From Dromaius novaehollandiae (taxonomy: Eukaryota > Chordata > Aves > Casuariiformes > Dromaiidae), in contig NC_088117.1 in NCBI RefSeq assembly GCF_036370855.1, forward strand, positions 8,122,001-8,186,000: a DNA stretch of 64,000 nt, given 5' to 3'. The notes under the pieces are model-generated. The model saw only the letters and a program-made list of their open reading frames with translations. It made no database searches and had not been told where the DNA came from. Position 1 is the stretch's first letter. Every line of letters begins with the position of its first letter. The position numbers and the translations under genes were made by a program. Positions 45,121-58,440 of this stretch are shown piece after piece.

Positions 45121-46800
45121 CCCGGGCCCGGGAAGAGCAGTTGGATGCTGGAGCTGGCAGGACCGACGTCTCCCTCTGGATCAGCCAGGAACTTGACAGG
45201 GAGTCGGTGTGGATGTGTGTGTGTGTGCGAGAGCGACAGAGCGCAAGACAAAGAACGGAGGAGAGCAGGAGAGAGGGAGCGCAAGGAGAAAAACCCAGCG
45301 TGTGCTGGGTGCCGGGGTTGCCCCCAACAGGTTGTCCCCTGAACAGGCTTCAGAAAAGACTAAAAAGTGCGTGTGGGGGGGTGGACGATGAGGAAATTGC
45401 GGTTCTGATGCTCGCACGGAGGTGACGTTTGTTGTAGCATCTCTCACTGTCAGTTCAAGAAACCTGAACCCAGGGAAGTTTTAACTGATGGGGCCTGACC
45501 ATGCCTGCCCTCGCCTTGCTGCCTTCCTCTGGGGTGGTTCATCCGGGTGTTTCCCTCCCTACACACATGCACCTTTCTTCCCCGTTCACATATATTCCCT
45601 TCCAGGTGGCTAGGCCAAAAGTTTGAGGTGTGTTTAGCCTTGCCCCATGCAGGGAATCGACTGGGCATTGCTGGGAGAGTTTTGCACCCGTCGCTGGCCT
45701 CGCTGCTGTGTCCCTGCCCGTGTCCCACGGGAGGACGCCGGGGCTGAGCTCCCTGCCCGGCGCAGCCGTGCACGGGGTGCAGCCGACTGGGTCCAGCGTT
45801 TGCAGTCAGGGACCCTCTGCTGCCCCATCCCCTCTGCTGCCCTCCCCCAAATATGAACGGTGCTTGTGAAATCAAATTCAACCTTTCGATACGGGGTGCA
45901 GGACTTGGGAAGCCCTTTCCGGCGCGGCTGCTTTGTCGCCTCTGAGCTCCTGGCAGACCGGGAAGCGCCGCAGGAACACGTCTGCTGCAACAGGCATCTT
46001 TATCCCTGCTGTCATGGGCAGGGTGTGGGGACAGGAATGAAAATAATGAGGCCAAAAGCTTGGGAGACGAAGGGCCTTCGTCCTGACCTGCTTGGGAGGC
46101 ACCTGGGAGCACAGGGCTCCCCGCGCTTTCCGGGCGGGAAGGCTCCTAGGCGAGGGAGAGCCAGTCGGACTGGCTCCTGCTCCGCGCCCCGCGGGGCCGG
46201 GCCGGCTGCTCGCCCTCGGTACGGGGAGGAGAGGCAGCGGCGGTGGCGGCACCTCGGGAGACGTTGCGTGACTTCTCTGAAGCCGTGGCCTAGTTTTGAT
46301 CAGATCGTTCGCCTGCCCTGCCCGTCCGCCCTGTCCTCTCGCCCGGCCCACGCTCTCCCGTCGCCGCTCGCGTTCCTGCCCCACGCCGGGGCTTCTCGCT
46401 GGGCTGGGACCCGATTCGCCCATGCAAAATCCCCGCCTGGTTAGCTGGGCTCCTTAGCAGGTCTCAGGAAAGTCTGGGCTTCTCCTTCAGCAGCCTGGTT
46501 GCGGTGGGAAAGGCTCCCTGCCCCCAGCAGGCATTGCAGCATCCGTCTCTGCGGCTGGACGAGGACCAAGCGCCCGTGGTCCTGAGCCTGTCCACCACGC
46601 GTGGGAGCCTGTACAAATCCCGGGCTGGACTTGTCAGGGCTTAGTCTGCGCTGGGTGTTCCCACGTCCTCGCTGAGGGTTTGGTGGTGATGATCAAATTG
46701 TGTCACGTCTGTGACAGCGCTGTGCAAGGACCCACGCCTGTGCCGAGTTGGCGTGAAACGTCATCCGGCCGTGGACCGAAAGGTCTCGGCCACCTTTGAG
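45121..46800. other. Upstream intergenic sequence, no gene seen
   Basis: Contains a short (TG)n tract near 45215 and a CpG cluster at about 46100-46440. No gene feature can be supported. Confidence 0.4.
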
Positions 46801-46802
46801 GG

Positions 46803-46822
46803 CACCGTGATCATTCACGGTG
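46803..46822. repeat. Perfect 8-bp inverted repeat with 4-nt loop
   Basis: CACCGTGA and TCACGGTG flank TCAT, giving a perfect hairpin of eight pairs. It could be a bipartite factor site. The overlapping 90-codon frame (46711-46983, GTG start) resembles no known protein. Confidence 0.6.
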
Positions 46823-49800
46823 ATTTGCTTTGGGTCATGCAAAGGCTGATGGATGCAAAGGCAGAAGTGACAGTCTCCATCAGGCTGATGACAGTCACCC
46901 TTTTCTGTCTGGGGAAACGGTTGGCGCTGGGACAGGTTGGTGGCAAAGCCAGGCCATGGGGCAGAGAGGCTGGTGGAGGGTAGCGTGGCCCTGCAGAACA
47001 GTAACGCTGAGGATGCCCCGGGAGCCGCTGCAATAGTCTAGCTGTGTTTCTGCAGGGGCTTCGCCGCGGAGGTGCCTGAGGGGTGCCGCAGTGGTCTGTC
47101 GCCGTGCTGAACACTTCAGTGCAGTGGGCATGATCCGACGCTCTGCCCCGCTCGCTCCTCTTGGGTCGCGTGTCCTTTGGGTGGGATCGCAGGGTTCGTG
47201 CAGCACCTTGCACGGTGGCAGACAGATCCGGGATGGCACTCCTGGGTCCCTCCAGCCCGGCGGTTCCCGGGCCCCCGTCATCACCGGCCGTCCCGCTGGA
47301 GCTGTCGGCGGGAGGCGAAGGACGGGCGTCTGGAGGCCCCCAGCGCTCTGAATCACCTGCTCAGCCCAGCGGTTGCTGGGACTTGCAGCTGCCTGAGCCG
47401 TGTTTACCGTTCCCGTTCCCTTTTCTCCCTTCTCCCCAGGCAGATTAAAGGAGACAAGCAAGGGCAGATGCGGCTCCCCCTCGACAAGTCGCTGCAGGTG
47501 AGGCGGGAGCTGCCTGGCACGCACACCCGAGCCACCTGGCCTCCCCGCCGCGCTCGCCGTCGCGTGCACCCGCGAGGAAGGCGTGCGGCGGAGGCTCGGG
47601 CAGCTCGCCAGGGCATGCGTGGGAGCAGGGGCTCGGGGATGCTTCGGGGAGAGGCAACGGCTTTAGCGAGGAGCCTGCTGCAGACGTAACGCTGGGCCGC
47701 TCCCAGTCTGGGTCGGTGGCTCGAGGTGGCCCTTGGAAATGGAGCATCAGGACCGTAGTTTTCATGTTTCCCCTCCCCGCTTACACCGTGCAGAGCGGAG
47801 CCCCCGGAGACCAGGCCCGTCACGGGGGGAGCGTTAGCAGAGCAGATCCTTTTGCTCCCCTGCGCCCGGGCGAGAAGTGCCGGAGCCGGTCCTGGCCCGT
47901 GGCTCATGTCTCATCAGCTGGGCCAGACCCAGACTGCTCCCCGTAAGAGACGTGGCCTGACTTGATGTCGAAACCGGCCTCCCCAGAGGCACCTCACGTT
48001 TCGTGTGCAGGATCAGGCGACCTGAAATGCTATCCCCACGCTTTCCCTGGATTTCAGTGCGCCTGTGCGGGTGGCAGCAGGAGCAACCTCTCCCGGAGCC
48101 GGTTGCAGTTGTTCTGTCTACATGAAAGCTGCTTGGAAAGTGGCCTGGTTTTCCGAAAGAACAAAACTTTTATTGCAAATAAGACTTTTCCCCCCTCCGA
48201 TTTATTTTCCTTGTCATGAAGGCGTCATGGTCACTTCTGTTGAAGAAAACGAAACCCAGTTTTAGTTCGTGTTCCTAGATATGTTTGAAATACCATCGAG
48301 AACGTCTCTGGATGGGATTTGAGACCAGCCAAAGGGCAAAAACACTTGACTGATTTATATTTCAAACCTCTCTTACCCCACTCATCTGCCTGGAGGTCCA
48401 ACCCCCCAAGCTCCTTAGCTCCAAGGAAAGGAATATTTTGCACGTAAGCTAGTTTGGGTTAAATTCAAGGATGTTTCTACTCACTGCAGGCAGATGTCAT
48501 TGGGCTTCTTTTGGGGTGATTTTGCTGTTCCCAAGTAGTTTCCTGGAGAAAAGTAGGAAGCTGAACATGTACGTACATCTCCAAAGCACTTGGGTATTTC
48601 CAAGTGATGCAACTTCAGATTCTTTCCCTACCCTCACCCTTCCCCTTCTCTTCAAAACCCTTTTTGGCCTCAAAGATTGGCTTGGGGGGGTTGTAACTCT
48701 TTTAGACTTTTTGAGGCAGAGCCTCGCACCGAGGGAGGCGGTGGGTAGCCCTGGGAGAGGGCTGTGCAGGCAGGCTGGCTGTGAAGGGGGTTGGCCCTTT
48801 GGGGAGGGGAAACCTCTTGTTGCAGCCCGTAGGGCTGTCTGTGACGCTGGGTAAGTGCCCCCATGGCTGGGACCCATCGGTAGGTGAGAAATAATATGAG
48901 GTTTTTGCATGCTAGCTAAAACATGTAGATCAGGCTGAGGAACATGGTCTTTCGTGTGCGAGTCCTCTTGCCTTTCTCTAAGGACTCCCCTTGACCTCTG
49001 TGTTGAAACAACAGTTCAAGTCATGCCCGGCTTGGATGCTCCACAGAACTTGGTCGTTGCTTGATGGAAGTACCTGGCTTTCTCCCTGGCCATTGCTTCT
49101 AACTGCCCATGTCAGCGTGACACTGCGGCACAGCTCTTATCCGGCGGGATGCTCTGGAGTCAGGTCTTGCTGGCTGAGGCTTTCATGCAGGCTGTTCTCC
49201 CCCAAAACCTGAACGTGCCGGACAACTTTTGCCAATAAACCGGCACAGGGAGGGACCGTTCAGGTTTAGCTCATCCTCCAGCCCTGTGACCAGCTGGCGG
49301 GGATGTCAAATATGACTTGTCCCTGTGGACAAAGTCATGCTCAACATCGCTGTAATTAATCCCATTCCTTGAGGTCGTGGTTCTAACACGACCTAATTGT
49401 CCTGGGGAGGAAACGCCCTCTGGATCGCACAGTGTCTTCTAGCAGATGCAGGTAGTGTGTGAAACCACAGCCTGGGAAACAGCTGTGCACGGAGGTGGAT
49501 CCTGACCCTGCGCGCTCGCGCTGATGTTGGGGACTCCCAGGGTGACGCTTTGCAGTGAGCGAGTGGCTTCTGCTCTGTGAGGAAAGATGGGGATCTGCCT
49601 TTTTACCGCCCGCTTTCCTGAGAGGGAAACAGCCCAGTCTCCTCAGGAAGGGAAAATGGAGAAAAAACTTGTTTGCTGCTCGGGAAAGGTGCGGCTTTGT
49701 CTTGTGATTTATCCTAGTGGGATCTGAGACTGGAATGGGGAGCTCAGGGAAAGCAAGCAGAGATGTCTTTCTCTCCAGAAAAATCTTAAAAGAAGAAAAA

Positions 49801-52340
49801 ATCCTGCCCTCCTACTGTATAGGACAAAACCTCCTGAAAGAAACAGTCAGAAATTTCCTCTCCTTCCAAATGGAGGCCAGGCTTTCCAAGCCTCATCCTG
49901 GAATAACCAGTGACAGTGTATCTAGCACTCGTGTGGGCTGAGGGAACCCAAATTTCAACCCCTTGACTCTCGATTTGGGACTGATGTGCGGTTTGCCCTG
50001 AAGGCTATCTGCCTGCCCATGTGCAGCTTTGACGAACTCCATCCTCTGGGACACCGACCTTCCCAGGAAAAGTCCTGCTGTTCCCCATGAACGCTCTCCT
50101 TCTCATCTTGATGAAACTGTCTTTGCAGATGGAAGTCCACCTCTGAGAACGACTGAACGAGTTTTGCTGGGGGGGGGGGGAAGCAGGTCGTCATGCAGCC
50201 TTCGAGGGGACGTCATTCTGAGGCCAGGTTTGGGGCTGGCCTCCGGGTCACGTCTGGGTGAGCAGGAGCCGTTTGCCCTGTGCTGCGATACGCAGATCCC
50301 GGAGGCCAGGGACGTGGCTGGAGTCACCCTGCGTCTTCTCCCGTTGTTCCCCACTGGCTCTGCCCTTGCAAAGAGCCATGTGCGGTGGAAGAGACGGGGA
50401 ACTCCAGTATCTTCCTTCCCTATTTCCTCTGCTTGGAGACGGCAGTGGTTTTATTTCCTGAGTGGCTGCAGCTTCTTAGATGGGTGAAACCCTGTACTTT
50501 CTGGGCCTTTGTAGACATTTTGCTTCCTTACGCCCACAGGTCTCCATGGGGCCCGGGTCTTGCTGTTCCTCCTGCTGTCACGCTCCCAAAGCTTTAAGGG
50601 ACGGGGCTTGGGCCCGGCTCCGCGGCGTGCACCTCATTTGCAGGGACTGAGAGTGCTGGGGATGAAGCCGGGGTCTGAGACAGGGCGAGCGTTTGTTTTG
50701 TAGCTCCATATGCGGCTAAATGCGCAGGCAGATTTGGAGGCACGGTCGTTTAACTGCGCTGGGAACGCCTGAGTCCTGGCACGCTCGTTGCACAGATGTT
50801 AGTCTCGCCTTTCCTGGGCAGGGTTTTGCAGACGGCTCCTGCGGGTGGGCTCCGTGGGGCCGAGCGGAGGTGGCTCGTGCAGGCGGGACGGCGGTGGGCT
50901 AGGTGCTGTCGGTGGGCTGGCGAGCGGAGGAACGGGAAACTGCTTCCCCACGCGCGTTGTGGCTTTGGTGGTGTTTCGTCTTCCCCTTCCAAATGAAGAG
51001 TCAGAAAACATGAGACCGATACTGGGACAGAGTGGGAGGAAAGGGAGATTTTAAAGTCCCATTCAAGGTTGATGGGAGCCTTTTTCCCTGCTGATCGTGA
51101 GCTCACTTTTGTCGTTCGGCTCTGCTCTGTCCGTAAGGAGCACAGCCTGGCTCCCGCTGCCTTGAGCAGAGGCAGAGCTCGACCAAAGGGGCTTTCAGGG
51201 CAAGAGAGACCCTCCGTAGGAGGGGATGCAGCTTTGTCTCTTAATGGGCCCTTTCTGTTGCCTGTTAATGGGTCAAATGTTGGAGCTCTGACTCAGCCTG
51301 AACTTTCAGTGGCTTTTGCACCTGGAGATTTAAATATCTGTCTGCAGGGGAGGTTAACACCAGCAGCATCCCTAGTTGCAACTCCCTAAGACGTTACCTC
51401 CCCCTTTTCCCCCTCCAGCTGTTTATTATGTCCCTCCCCGCCGCTGCCTCCCACCTCCACAGTGAGTCAGAAGAACGGGGCATGAATGCTCCCACCTCGG
51501 CCGCTTCGGTACAAAGTCTGGCAGCAGCTTCCTTTCGGCTGCTGGGGAAAAGGGAGTTTCGGCAAAGCTGCCAGCCTTTGCCCGGGAGCCACGGGCGGGA
51601 GCAGCTCCACCGATGCCGCGCCGGCAGCCGGAGCCTCCGGCGCAAGGGAGCCCATGAACAAGCTGCCGGGGGTGGCAGCAGGGCTGATAACATCTGGACC
51701 CCCCCAGCGAGAGCACATCTCCCCGTGCTGTAAGTGCAGGGCTGGGACCTCTCGGTGCCGAGCCGCCTCCGCTCCCACCGAGCTCAGCCGGAGTCCGGGA
51801 CGCTCCGCCTGGCACAGGAGCGGGTCGGGCCGGCCCTCAGTGCTGCGTCGCAGCGGAGCGGGTCTTTTTGGGGTCGCTCCTGCCAAGTTTGCAGAGCTTT
51901 TGCAAAGCCTATTCCCGTGCAAGAGGGAGTCCGCCGGAGCCAACTGTGGAGCTGCAACGCTCCTCCTGGGATGAGAAGATGGCTAAAAAGCCCCGAATGG
52001 CCCTTTAGAAAGTGTAGCTGTAAAAAACAGCTAGTCTCAGGGGAACTGGAGCTTCTGCTTTCCTCCCTTTGCTGGCTGGAGGGGGCTGAGAGCAAAGCAC
52101 CCCCGCGGATCCACGCGGGGCTCTGCCGTGGAGATGGTGTCGTCGCCCTGCGGCAGCCACGGAGCCATCGGCGCGCTGCCTGCTCGCGCTTCCCTCCCTT
52201 TCATCTCTCTTTCCTCCTCCCGTGGCCCCCCACGTTTCCCCCCAACCTCAATCCAGCATTAAAATCTCAGGGCAAATCCTGCTAAATAGGGAGCTGTAGC
52301 CCGGCTGCTTCCCTGCTCTTGCCGCGCGCGCGCTCCCGTT
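46823..52340. other. Upstream intergenic sequence, no gene seen
   Basis: GC-rich, with CpG clusters near 47.5-47.7 and 51.55-51.86 kb and AP-1 heptamers at 51289-51295 and 51463-51469. An AT-richer stretch at 48150-48300 was noted without identity. No exon is recognisable. Confidence 0.4.
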
Positions 52341-52344
52341 GCCG

Positions 52345-52455
52345 TTTCTGGCCTGCTGGGTTTTGTGTTTCAGTTGTTATAAATAAAGCTCCAGGCACTG
52401 ATTTGGGTATACAATGACACCTTGTGTTATTAGACAGCACAGGACAGACTTTGCA
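52345..52455. promoter_or_regulatory. Putative conserved non-coding block
   Basis: An AT-rich island (GTTGTTATAAATAAAGCTCC, then TTGGGTATACAATGACACC and TTGTGTTATTAGACAG) lies between CpG-rich stretches. It includes a TATAAATAAA word that could also read as a plus-strand poly(A) signal. Not a recognised repeat. Confidence 0.3.
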
Positions 52456-52701
52456 AGGGGAGCTGCTCTGCCGCCCTCGCTCGCGGCGGCTGCCTGCCGT
52501 GCGCCGTGCCGGGGCTGCAGGTGCTCTGCTGCCCGAAACCGCAGCCCGAGCAAAGGGGAGGATCGCAGCCCCGGCGCGGGCTGGTGGGTTTGCAAACGGG
52601 TGGGTGGGGGGAGATGTTTTTGCATTTAAAGAGAGGAGCGTGGCTGAGGGTCATGTGCAGGCTGGTGATGGCCAGGAAGGGAGAGAGCTGGGCTGCCGCC
52701 G

Positions 52702-52739
52702 TCCTGCGCCCCGAAACGGCATCCTGCGCCCTGAAATGG
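52702..52739 (+). repeat. 20-bp near-duplicate
   Basis: TCCTGCGCCCCGAAACGGCA is followed directly by TCCTGCGCCCTGAAATGG, differing at two positions. Confidence 0.8.
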
Positions 52740-54524
52740 TGGGAGGGAGGTGTTTGCAGAGGTGAAGCCAGGTCCGGCGTTGCCACCCGTCACCTCAGCC
52801 TTGCCAGGGGAGACGGGGGTCAAGGCAGCGAGCGCTGCGGGTGCAGAGCCGCCTCTTGCCATGTTCATGGAGCAGCTCCGAGCCCGGCGCTTCGACGGCG
52901 GCTGCCCAGCCCTCCTGGCCGGGCTGCAGCATTTGCCCCAAACCGCCCATTCCCGTGGCGCGGGGGGCTTCACCCCGGCAGGACTTGACCCTTCTCCCCC
53001 AGCTCCGTCTGACTGCGGATGGGAAACGAGGGGGAAACCGGGTCCCGCGTGCCGGGCATTGGCTTCCCCTCGGCTTTCCCTCTCTCGCCGCCCTGCTCCG
53101 GTGGCAGCAGCGCGTGGGAGGGTGGCATCCTCGGAGGAAGGAGGGGAAGGAAGAAGATAAATCGGGTGACGGATTGCCATCGCGACGGCTCGTGGGAGGC
53201 GAAGGGCGGCAGCCGCTCGGGCCGCGGGCCCAGCGTTGTCCGCGCAGGCCAGGAGCCGGCTTGGCGACTCCCGCGGAGCTCGAGTGCTGCTCTGTTCTCC
53301 TGCATATAGCTCTGTCTTTTTTCTCTTTTCCTTGGCTTTAAATCAGAAGGGCAAATGCTGTGAACGTCTGCCTGGTGCATCCAAAACAGATGTCCCAGAG
53401 CTCCAAAATGCGCTCCACTACGCTGGTTTTACCTTGCTCCCTTGGGACCCGCTTTGCACCCAGGCCTGAGGGGCCCGAGGGAGCTCTCGAGCCGAGGTTT
53501 GGGGACTGGTCCCTTGAGCAGCTCTTCCTAGAGATCTTCTGTGTTTCACAGGCCTTCCCATCTCCGGAGGGAAGCGGAGCAGGTCTCTGGGTGCCCAGGT
53601 TGTGGGGTCTCTGAGGCAGTGATTTAAAGGAAGATAAATAAAAGTCCAGCCTGCAGAGTTAGGAATCTGACCTCTTTCATCAGGGCTGACTTGCCTGGTG
53701 CAGCTCATTTTAATTCCTTTTAAAGTCCTCCTTGGATTTTTGGAAGTGTTGTTTTTTGCTGGCTTTGCTAACTGGTTCTGATGATTACAGTTTTGCTGAC
53801 AGTTTAATGCATATTTTCAAGCATGTTTGAAAAGTCAATGATAATACTGAAATGGGGAATCACCCCTGCGAAACTGCCCCCCGCCCCCCAATACCTCTGG
53901 GTTTGGGTCGCGAGGAAGTGGGAGCCCAGACCCTCTTCTGGCCCCGTGAGCGGTGGTTCACCCTTGGCGACCGTTGTGCTGGTCGGGAAGCAGACCCGGA
54001 TTGCTGTTTGCACGTTGCCCGCACCAGTTCCTTGTGGGCAAAAATTTGCAGTCGCATCGCTGCCAAGATAACTGCTCTTCTCCTCTCCTTCCCCCTTCCT
54101 CCCCACCTCTCATAAAGGAAAGTAAGATCGTTTTGCACATGGGTTTTGTTCTGTTTTTTACTGTTTTTTGGATGTACACTCCTCTTGCGGAGGTGCAGAC
54201 TCGAGCAGGAGGTACTGGATACCCCCTTCCCGTGTTTTGCGATGCCCATGTTACTTTATAAGGTAAATAATCCAAACGGTCCAATAAAATTCCAATGCTC
54301 TGTGCATTAATAAAGTAATGGAGATATCTAACATATGCAGTAAAGCTGCTATTCCAGAGCCCTAGGCCTACTTTAGTAGCTATAACAGGAGTGAATAAGA
54401 TCTTTTCCTGCTTTTATTTATACACATATAATATCAAATATTACTGAGTTTTTGCTTGTTAATGTTAGCCAAAGGGGTTAGGAGATATAAAAAGGGATTT
54501 TGCAAACATATCAGGGGAAAAAGA
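52740..54524. other. Upstream intergenic sequence, no gene seen
   Basis: A CpG-rich part (to about 53300) gives way to AT-rich DNA (53620-54520) with poly(A)-like words and no recognisable gene. The AT-rich part may hold further decayed repeats or conserved blocks. Confidence 0.4.
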
Positions 54525-54605
54525 GCAAACGTAGGCCCATTAATAAATGAGGGAACTGAATTCAGCAATGATATTGAAGTGACTAAGTTACTGAGCTGCT
54601 TTTAA
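54525..54605 (-). mobile_element. MIR-type SINE remnant, reverse orientation
   Basis: GCCCATTAATAAATGAGGGA, then ACTGAATTC and AAGTGACTAAGTTACTGAGC, follows the order of reverse-strand MIR words ('cccatttacagatgaggaaactgaggc...aagtgacttgcccaaggtcacacagct'). Confidence 0.45.
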
Positions 54606-57600
54606 AATTGGTCTCTAGTAAAATCAGTGGAGACAATTAGGAGACCTTGTCAGATACAATCATGGGCTCCAAAATAGAAAAGCAACCCGTAAGGGAATAG
54701 ACAGGCCAAGTGGAATATTGGAGCGAAGCCAGAGGCTGCTGCAGTCAGTGGAAAGATTCCCGTTGCCTCCACGTCTCTGGCTCCGGGAAGGCTTGTCAGC
54801 GGGTCGGGGAGATGGCTCATGTCGCGCCTGGGCTGGAGGTGCGTGTTTTGGGGAGCTGCGAAACGGGAGCCGGGATCCGAAGGCCCAGGGGAAGGCGGCA
54901 AACGGAGCGTGGCACGAGTCTTTGATGGAGAAAAGTAGTCTGATGTGGCATTTCTATCTGGTCACACAATGCGAGTCTCTAGCAAAGGAGTGGGGCTGGC
55001 ACTGGGGAGGGAACTGGTATTTAAACGGGTCCTAGCACCTCAAGTTAAAACATTGCTTCTGCGGTGTCTGGATCGGTGCCCTAGGAGGTGACAGGGCCAA
55101 GAGCAGTTAGCGGGGCTGGCTGGAAAGAGCAAGTCACAGCAAGCGTGATGGCTTCTTGGTTGGTATGGGTAGCCCGGGGAGCCTGATGGTCGTAACGCTC
55201 TATAGCCAGTTTTACCCAAGCAATTTGTACAGTGTCTCCTGGCATCTCGCTGGAAATGTAAGCAGACGTGGGTAGAAACATCACAGTGAGATTCGGTAAA
55301 TGAAAGATCTGGATGAACAGGCATAGCCTGAGTGACAGGGAGGCATCCAGCACTTGTCCAAGACGCTGATTGCAGGCCCCGTTTCATTTAGCAGGCCACG
55401 TCCTCCATCATGGAAGGACTTTGCTCAGCAGAGTCCAAGTCTCTGTTTACAGCCCTCTCCCTGGTCATGTGAATGTGTTCATTGGAAGCAGAAAGATGGA
55501 GAAGCTGCAAATGCCAGGGAGGAAAGAAATGCGGAGAAGAGCTGGGAAGGTTAGATCTAAGGAGGCCGAAATAACCATGTGATCTGGAAAACGGTAGTGG
55601 ATACCTCCTGTGACAGAGATCCAGAAGGAAAGAGCTTCTTGCAAAACAGCTGAAAAGCTGAAGGACTTTGGAAAAATGGCATCACAGACTAGGGAGTACA
55701 GTGTAAGCACCGGTCAAGGTGGCTTCGGGGAAGGCCCAGTTCCTCGACTTCTCTGACGCCAACGATGGTCATCACAGAAGGGCTAAAACCTTCTGTTGTG
55801 TATGTCTTGCATAAGTGCAAGTTCTATTCTTTGATATTTTTGGACCAACACATGCTGAGGCCACATGTCAGACAACACTGGAGACAGCGCCCTGTTTCTT
55901 TCCCTCTTGCTCGTGCTCATCATGCTGTTTGCTAGCGCCCAAGCCTGGGGGCTGTAGTGACATTCATGTGAAGACCTGTTGGGAAGGGAGTTGGAGAAAA
56001 GCACCATAACGACATAGAGCCTGAGGGATAAGATCAGGAGGAGAGGTTAAAAATGCGAAGGCCCTGGCTTCTGCAGCCTCCTTTGCGTGGGTGTCTGTGG
56101 TGAGAGTGTACAGCCAAAGTCCTGGGCGCAGGCTTTAGTTAACGAAGAACATCAGAGGCTCTCGCTGTTCTTTGTAGAAGGTTGCAAATGCAAGGAAAGA
56201 GGCTTGGGGGTACCCAGCCTGTAAAATTTCAAACCAAGGTAGAAACCATGTGGTTGAATTGAACAAAGGAGAATGAATGAACCTGAATAGCGGGTAAAAA
56301 CACAACTGAACCAGCAGCAGTAAAGAGGCTTTCAAATAAAGAGCTGGCAGTGCCAGGCTGGAATTGTTTAAAACACCATTACGTAAAGCTGAGGTTTAAA
56401 GATGTTTTGCAGGAATGTAGTGAAGGGGTGGGTTTACACCGGCATTTTCTCATTGCTTGCCCCAAATCCCTTTGGCTAAACCTGTTGGCATCAGTGGACT
56501 TGTTTTTTTGGGCTCAGCCCCTATGTGCATCTGTGCTGGGCTCTGCGCGGGGTCTGGAGAGGCAGAGGAGGGTGACGTGCGAGAGCGGCATAGCTGCGCG
56601 GCTCAGCAAGGCTCAGGGCCTGGTCCTGCTGTCCTACCTGCCCAGGACAAGCTCTCCTGGAGTTCCCTAGCTCCTCTGAAATGGGAGGAAGGTTGTTTGG
56701 GTTTTGCTTGTTTGGTTTGTTTTGTGCAGAAAGATGGGGATTTGGGATCTGAGTTTGATTCGTAGCTTGTGGGCTGTTAAGTAAATAGCTAAAGCTCTGT
56801 TCCTCGGCTCTCTTGGCTCTGTAATGGGGGTAATTGCTCTCTTCCCCGCTCTCTCTGTGCTGTCTTCATGTGCCCACTGAAGTTACTGGGGTGGCTTCTG
56901 CTTCCCTGCTTCTGCGTTACATCGGCCTTTAAATTGCAAGCTGTGGGAGGGGAAAACTGGGACAGGGGAGCCCAGATCTCGGCAGAAACATTGCTCCCGT
57001 TAACTGCCTAAAGCCACTTGTTGAAAATGTTTGAAGGCTGCTGGATGTGCTTCTCTGAGCGTTGGGTGTTCGTTTGTTTGGTACAAAATTTCGGGAAGGA
57101 GAAAGAGATCCCTTGGGAATGGAAAACCTTTTAGGGATAATTTCTTGTTTTTTTTGGTTTTTTTTGTTTGTTTTTTTTTGGGAGGTGGTGGTGTAAGGGG
57201 GAGGATCCCTGGAAGTATAACGAGAAAGGCAATTCTTTATTTGCAGGTATGAGAAACGATTGCGGCTTCCCACGGGGTAGGGGCTGGGGCTGCCGGTGCA
57301 GGGGTCGGCAGGTCCTGCTGCAGAGGTGTCCGTAGCGCTGGAGAGACCCTTCAACCAGCTCCCTCAAACCTTCCTTCGGCTTCGTCCTCTCCTGGCTCCT
57401 CGGTCGCCTTTTCCCTCCCTCTTCAGCTTGCTCTCATGCCTTTTATTATGCGGCTTCCCTGCACCCAGCTTTCCTCTCTCCGCGCTGTGCAAACACTTTT
57501 AACTCCCACCGCCGACCCCCTTCTCTGCCCTCGCCTGCCTCCCCGTCCCCTGCTCCGGGGACACGGCCAGCGATGGCCCCGGTGCCGGTCCCATGCCCTG

Positions 57601-58440
57601 CAGCCAGCGTCGCCCCACGGGGAGCTTGGCCGGCCGCGCGGTCCCGCCGGCAGCCAGCCCTTCCTTAGCACGTCACTCGTGAGGCTCAGCGCCTGTCGTC
57701 TTTTCCCATCGTGTGACTAAAGTTCGTGTGAATCTGTTCTGGTTTAAATGTAAAAAAATGCATTTGAGAGAGAGAGAGGCATGCAGACCTCACCCTTAAA
57801 GCCCAACCCATCCCCGCTCCAAGACGCCTTCCAAAAGGAAAGGCAAATAAGAAGAACCTGATCCTTATTTCTTCCAAGCCGCATGATTTATAGCCAGCCT
57901 TTCAGGCTTATCTTTGGTAGGGGGCTGCCAGATTGCGCTAAACTTCTGGAGGATACAAATTTCCAGTGACTCGTCTCTCCTCCATCAGGTTTCTGCGCTT
58001 TACCCCTCTCCTGCGAGCTCCTCTGCCCGTTTCCCGCTGCTTTCGCTGCTCCCGCCTCGGGAGAGCTGCGCCGGAGGCGTGCAGCCAGCACGGGGAGGGA
58101 GCGGGGTGGCCGAGCCGGGCTCCTCGCCTGGCGTGGAGGGCTGCGGGGTGGCCTCGGCGGACACCACAGATGCTCAGTCTCACGTGTGCCCGTTTGAGGG
58201 GCTGGAAGCCTCACGTGGCCCTCGTCGCCCTCTCTCCCAGCATTGCCTCCTCTTCCGAGGGAAGAGGCCAACCGGGGAAGCCGCCGAGCCCTGCGAGGGG
58301 ACAAATCCTGCACTTGCAGAGCCTGTAGCATGTGGCTGAGTTCTACCCGATTTGGCCCCTTTTCCCTCTGCAGAGAACGGCTGAACGTGAGCGTGCTGGA
58401 GACGTCCTGAAGAGAAAGCCGCCAGTTCCCCTGCACCGCA
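54606..58440. other. Upstream intergenic sequence, no gene seen
   Basis: Mixed composition. A T-rich low-complexity tract lies at 57145-57180. A SINE remnant lies near 56.8 kb. CpG density rises from 57590. The open frame 57888-58697 (minus) is Arg/Ser/Pro-rich with no domain recognised. Confidence 0.4.
56735..56840 (+). mobile_element. tRNA-derived/MIR-like SINE remnant
   Basis: GATCTGAGTTTGATTCGTAG (about 56747-56766), then TAAGTAAATAGCTAAAGCTC and GGCTCTGTAATGGGGGTAAT, follow in order the SINE words 'gggttcgattcc', 'aagtcacttaacctct' and 'atctgtaaaatgggg'. Confidence 0.45.

Noticed and set aside
46711-46983. 90-codon frame with less biased composition
   Set aside because: Begins at GTG, matches no known protein, and lies over a hairpin and a possible conserved element. 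Not supportable as a gene.
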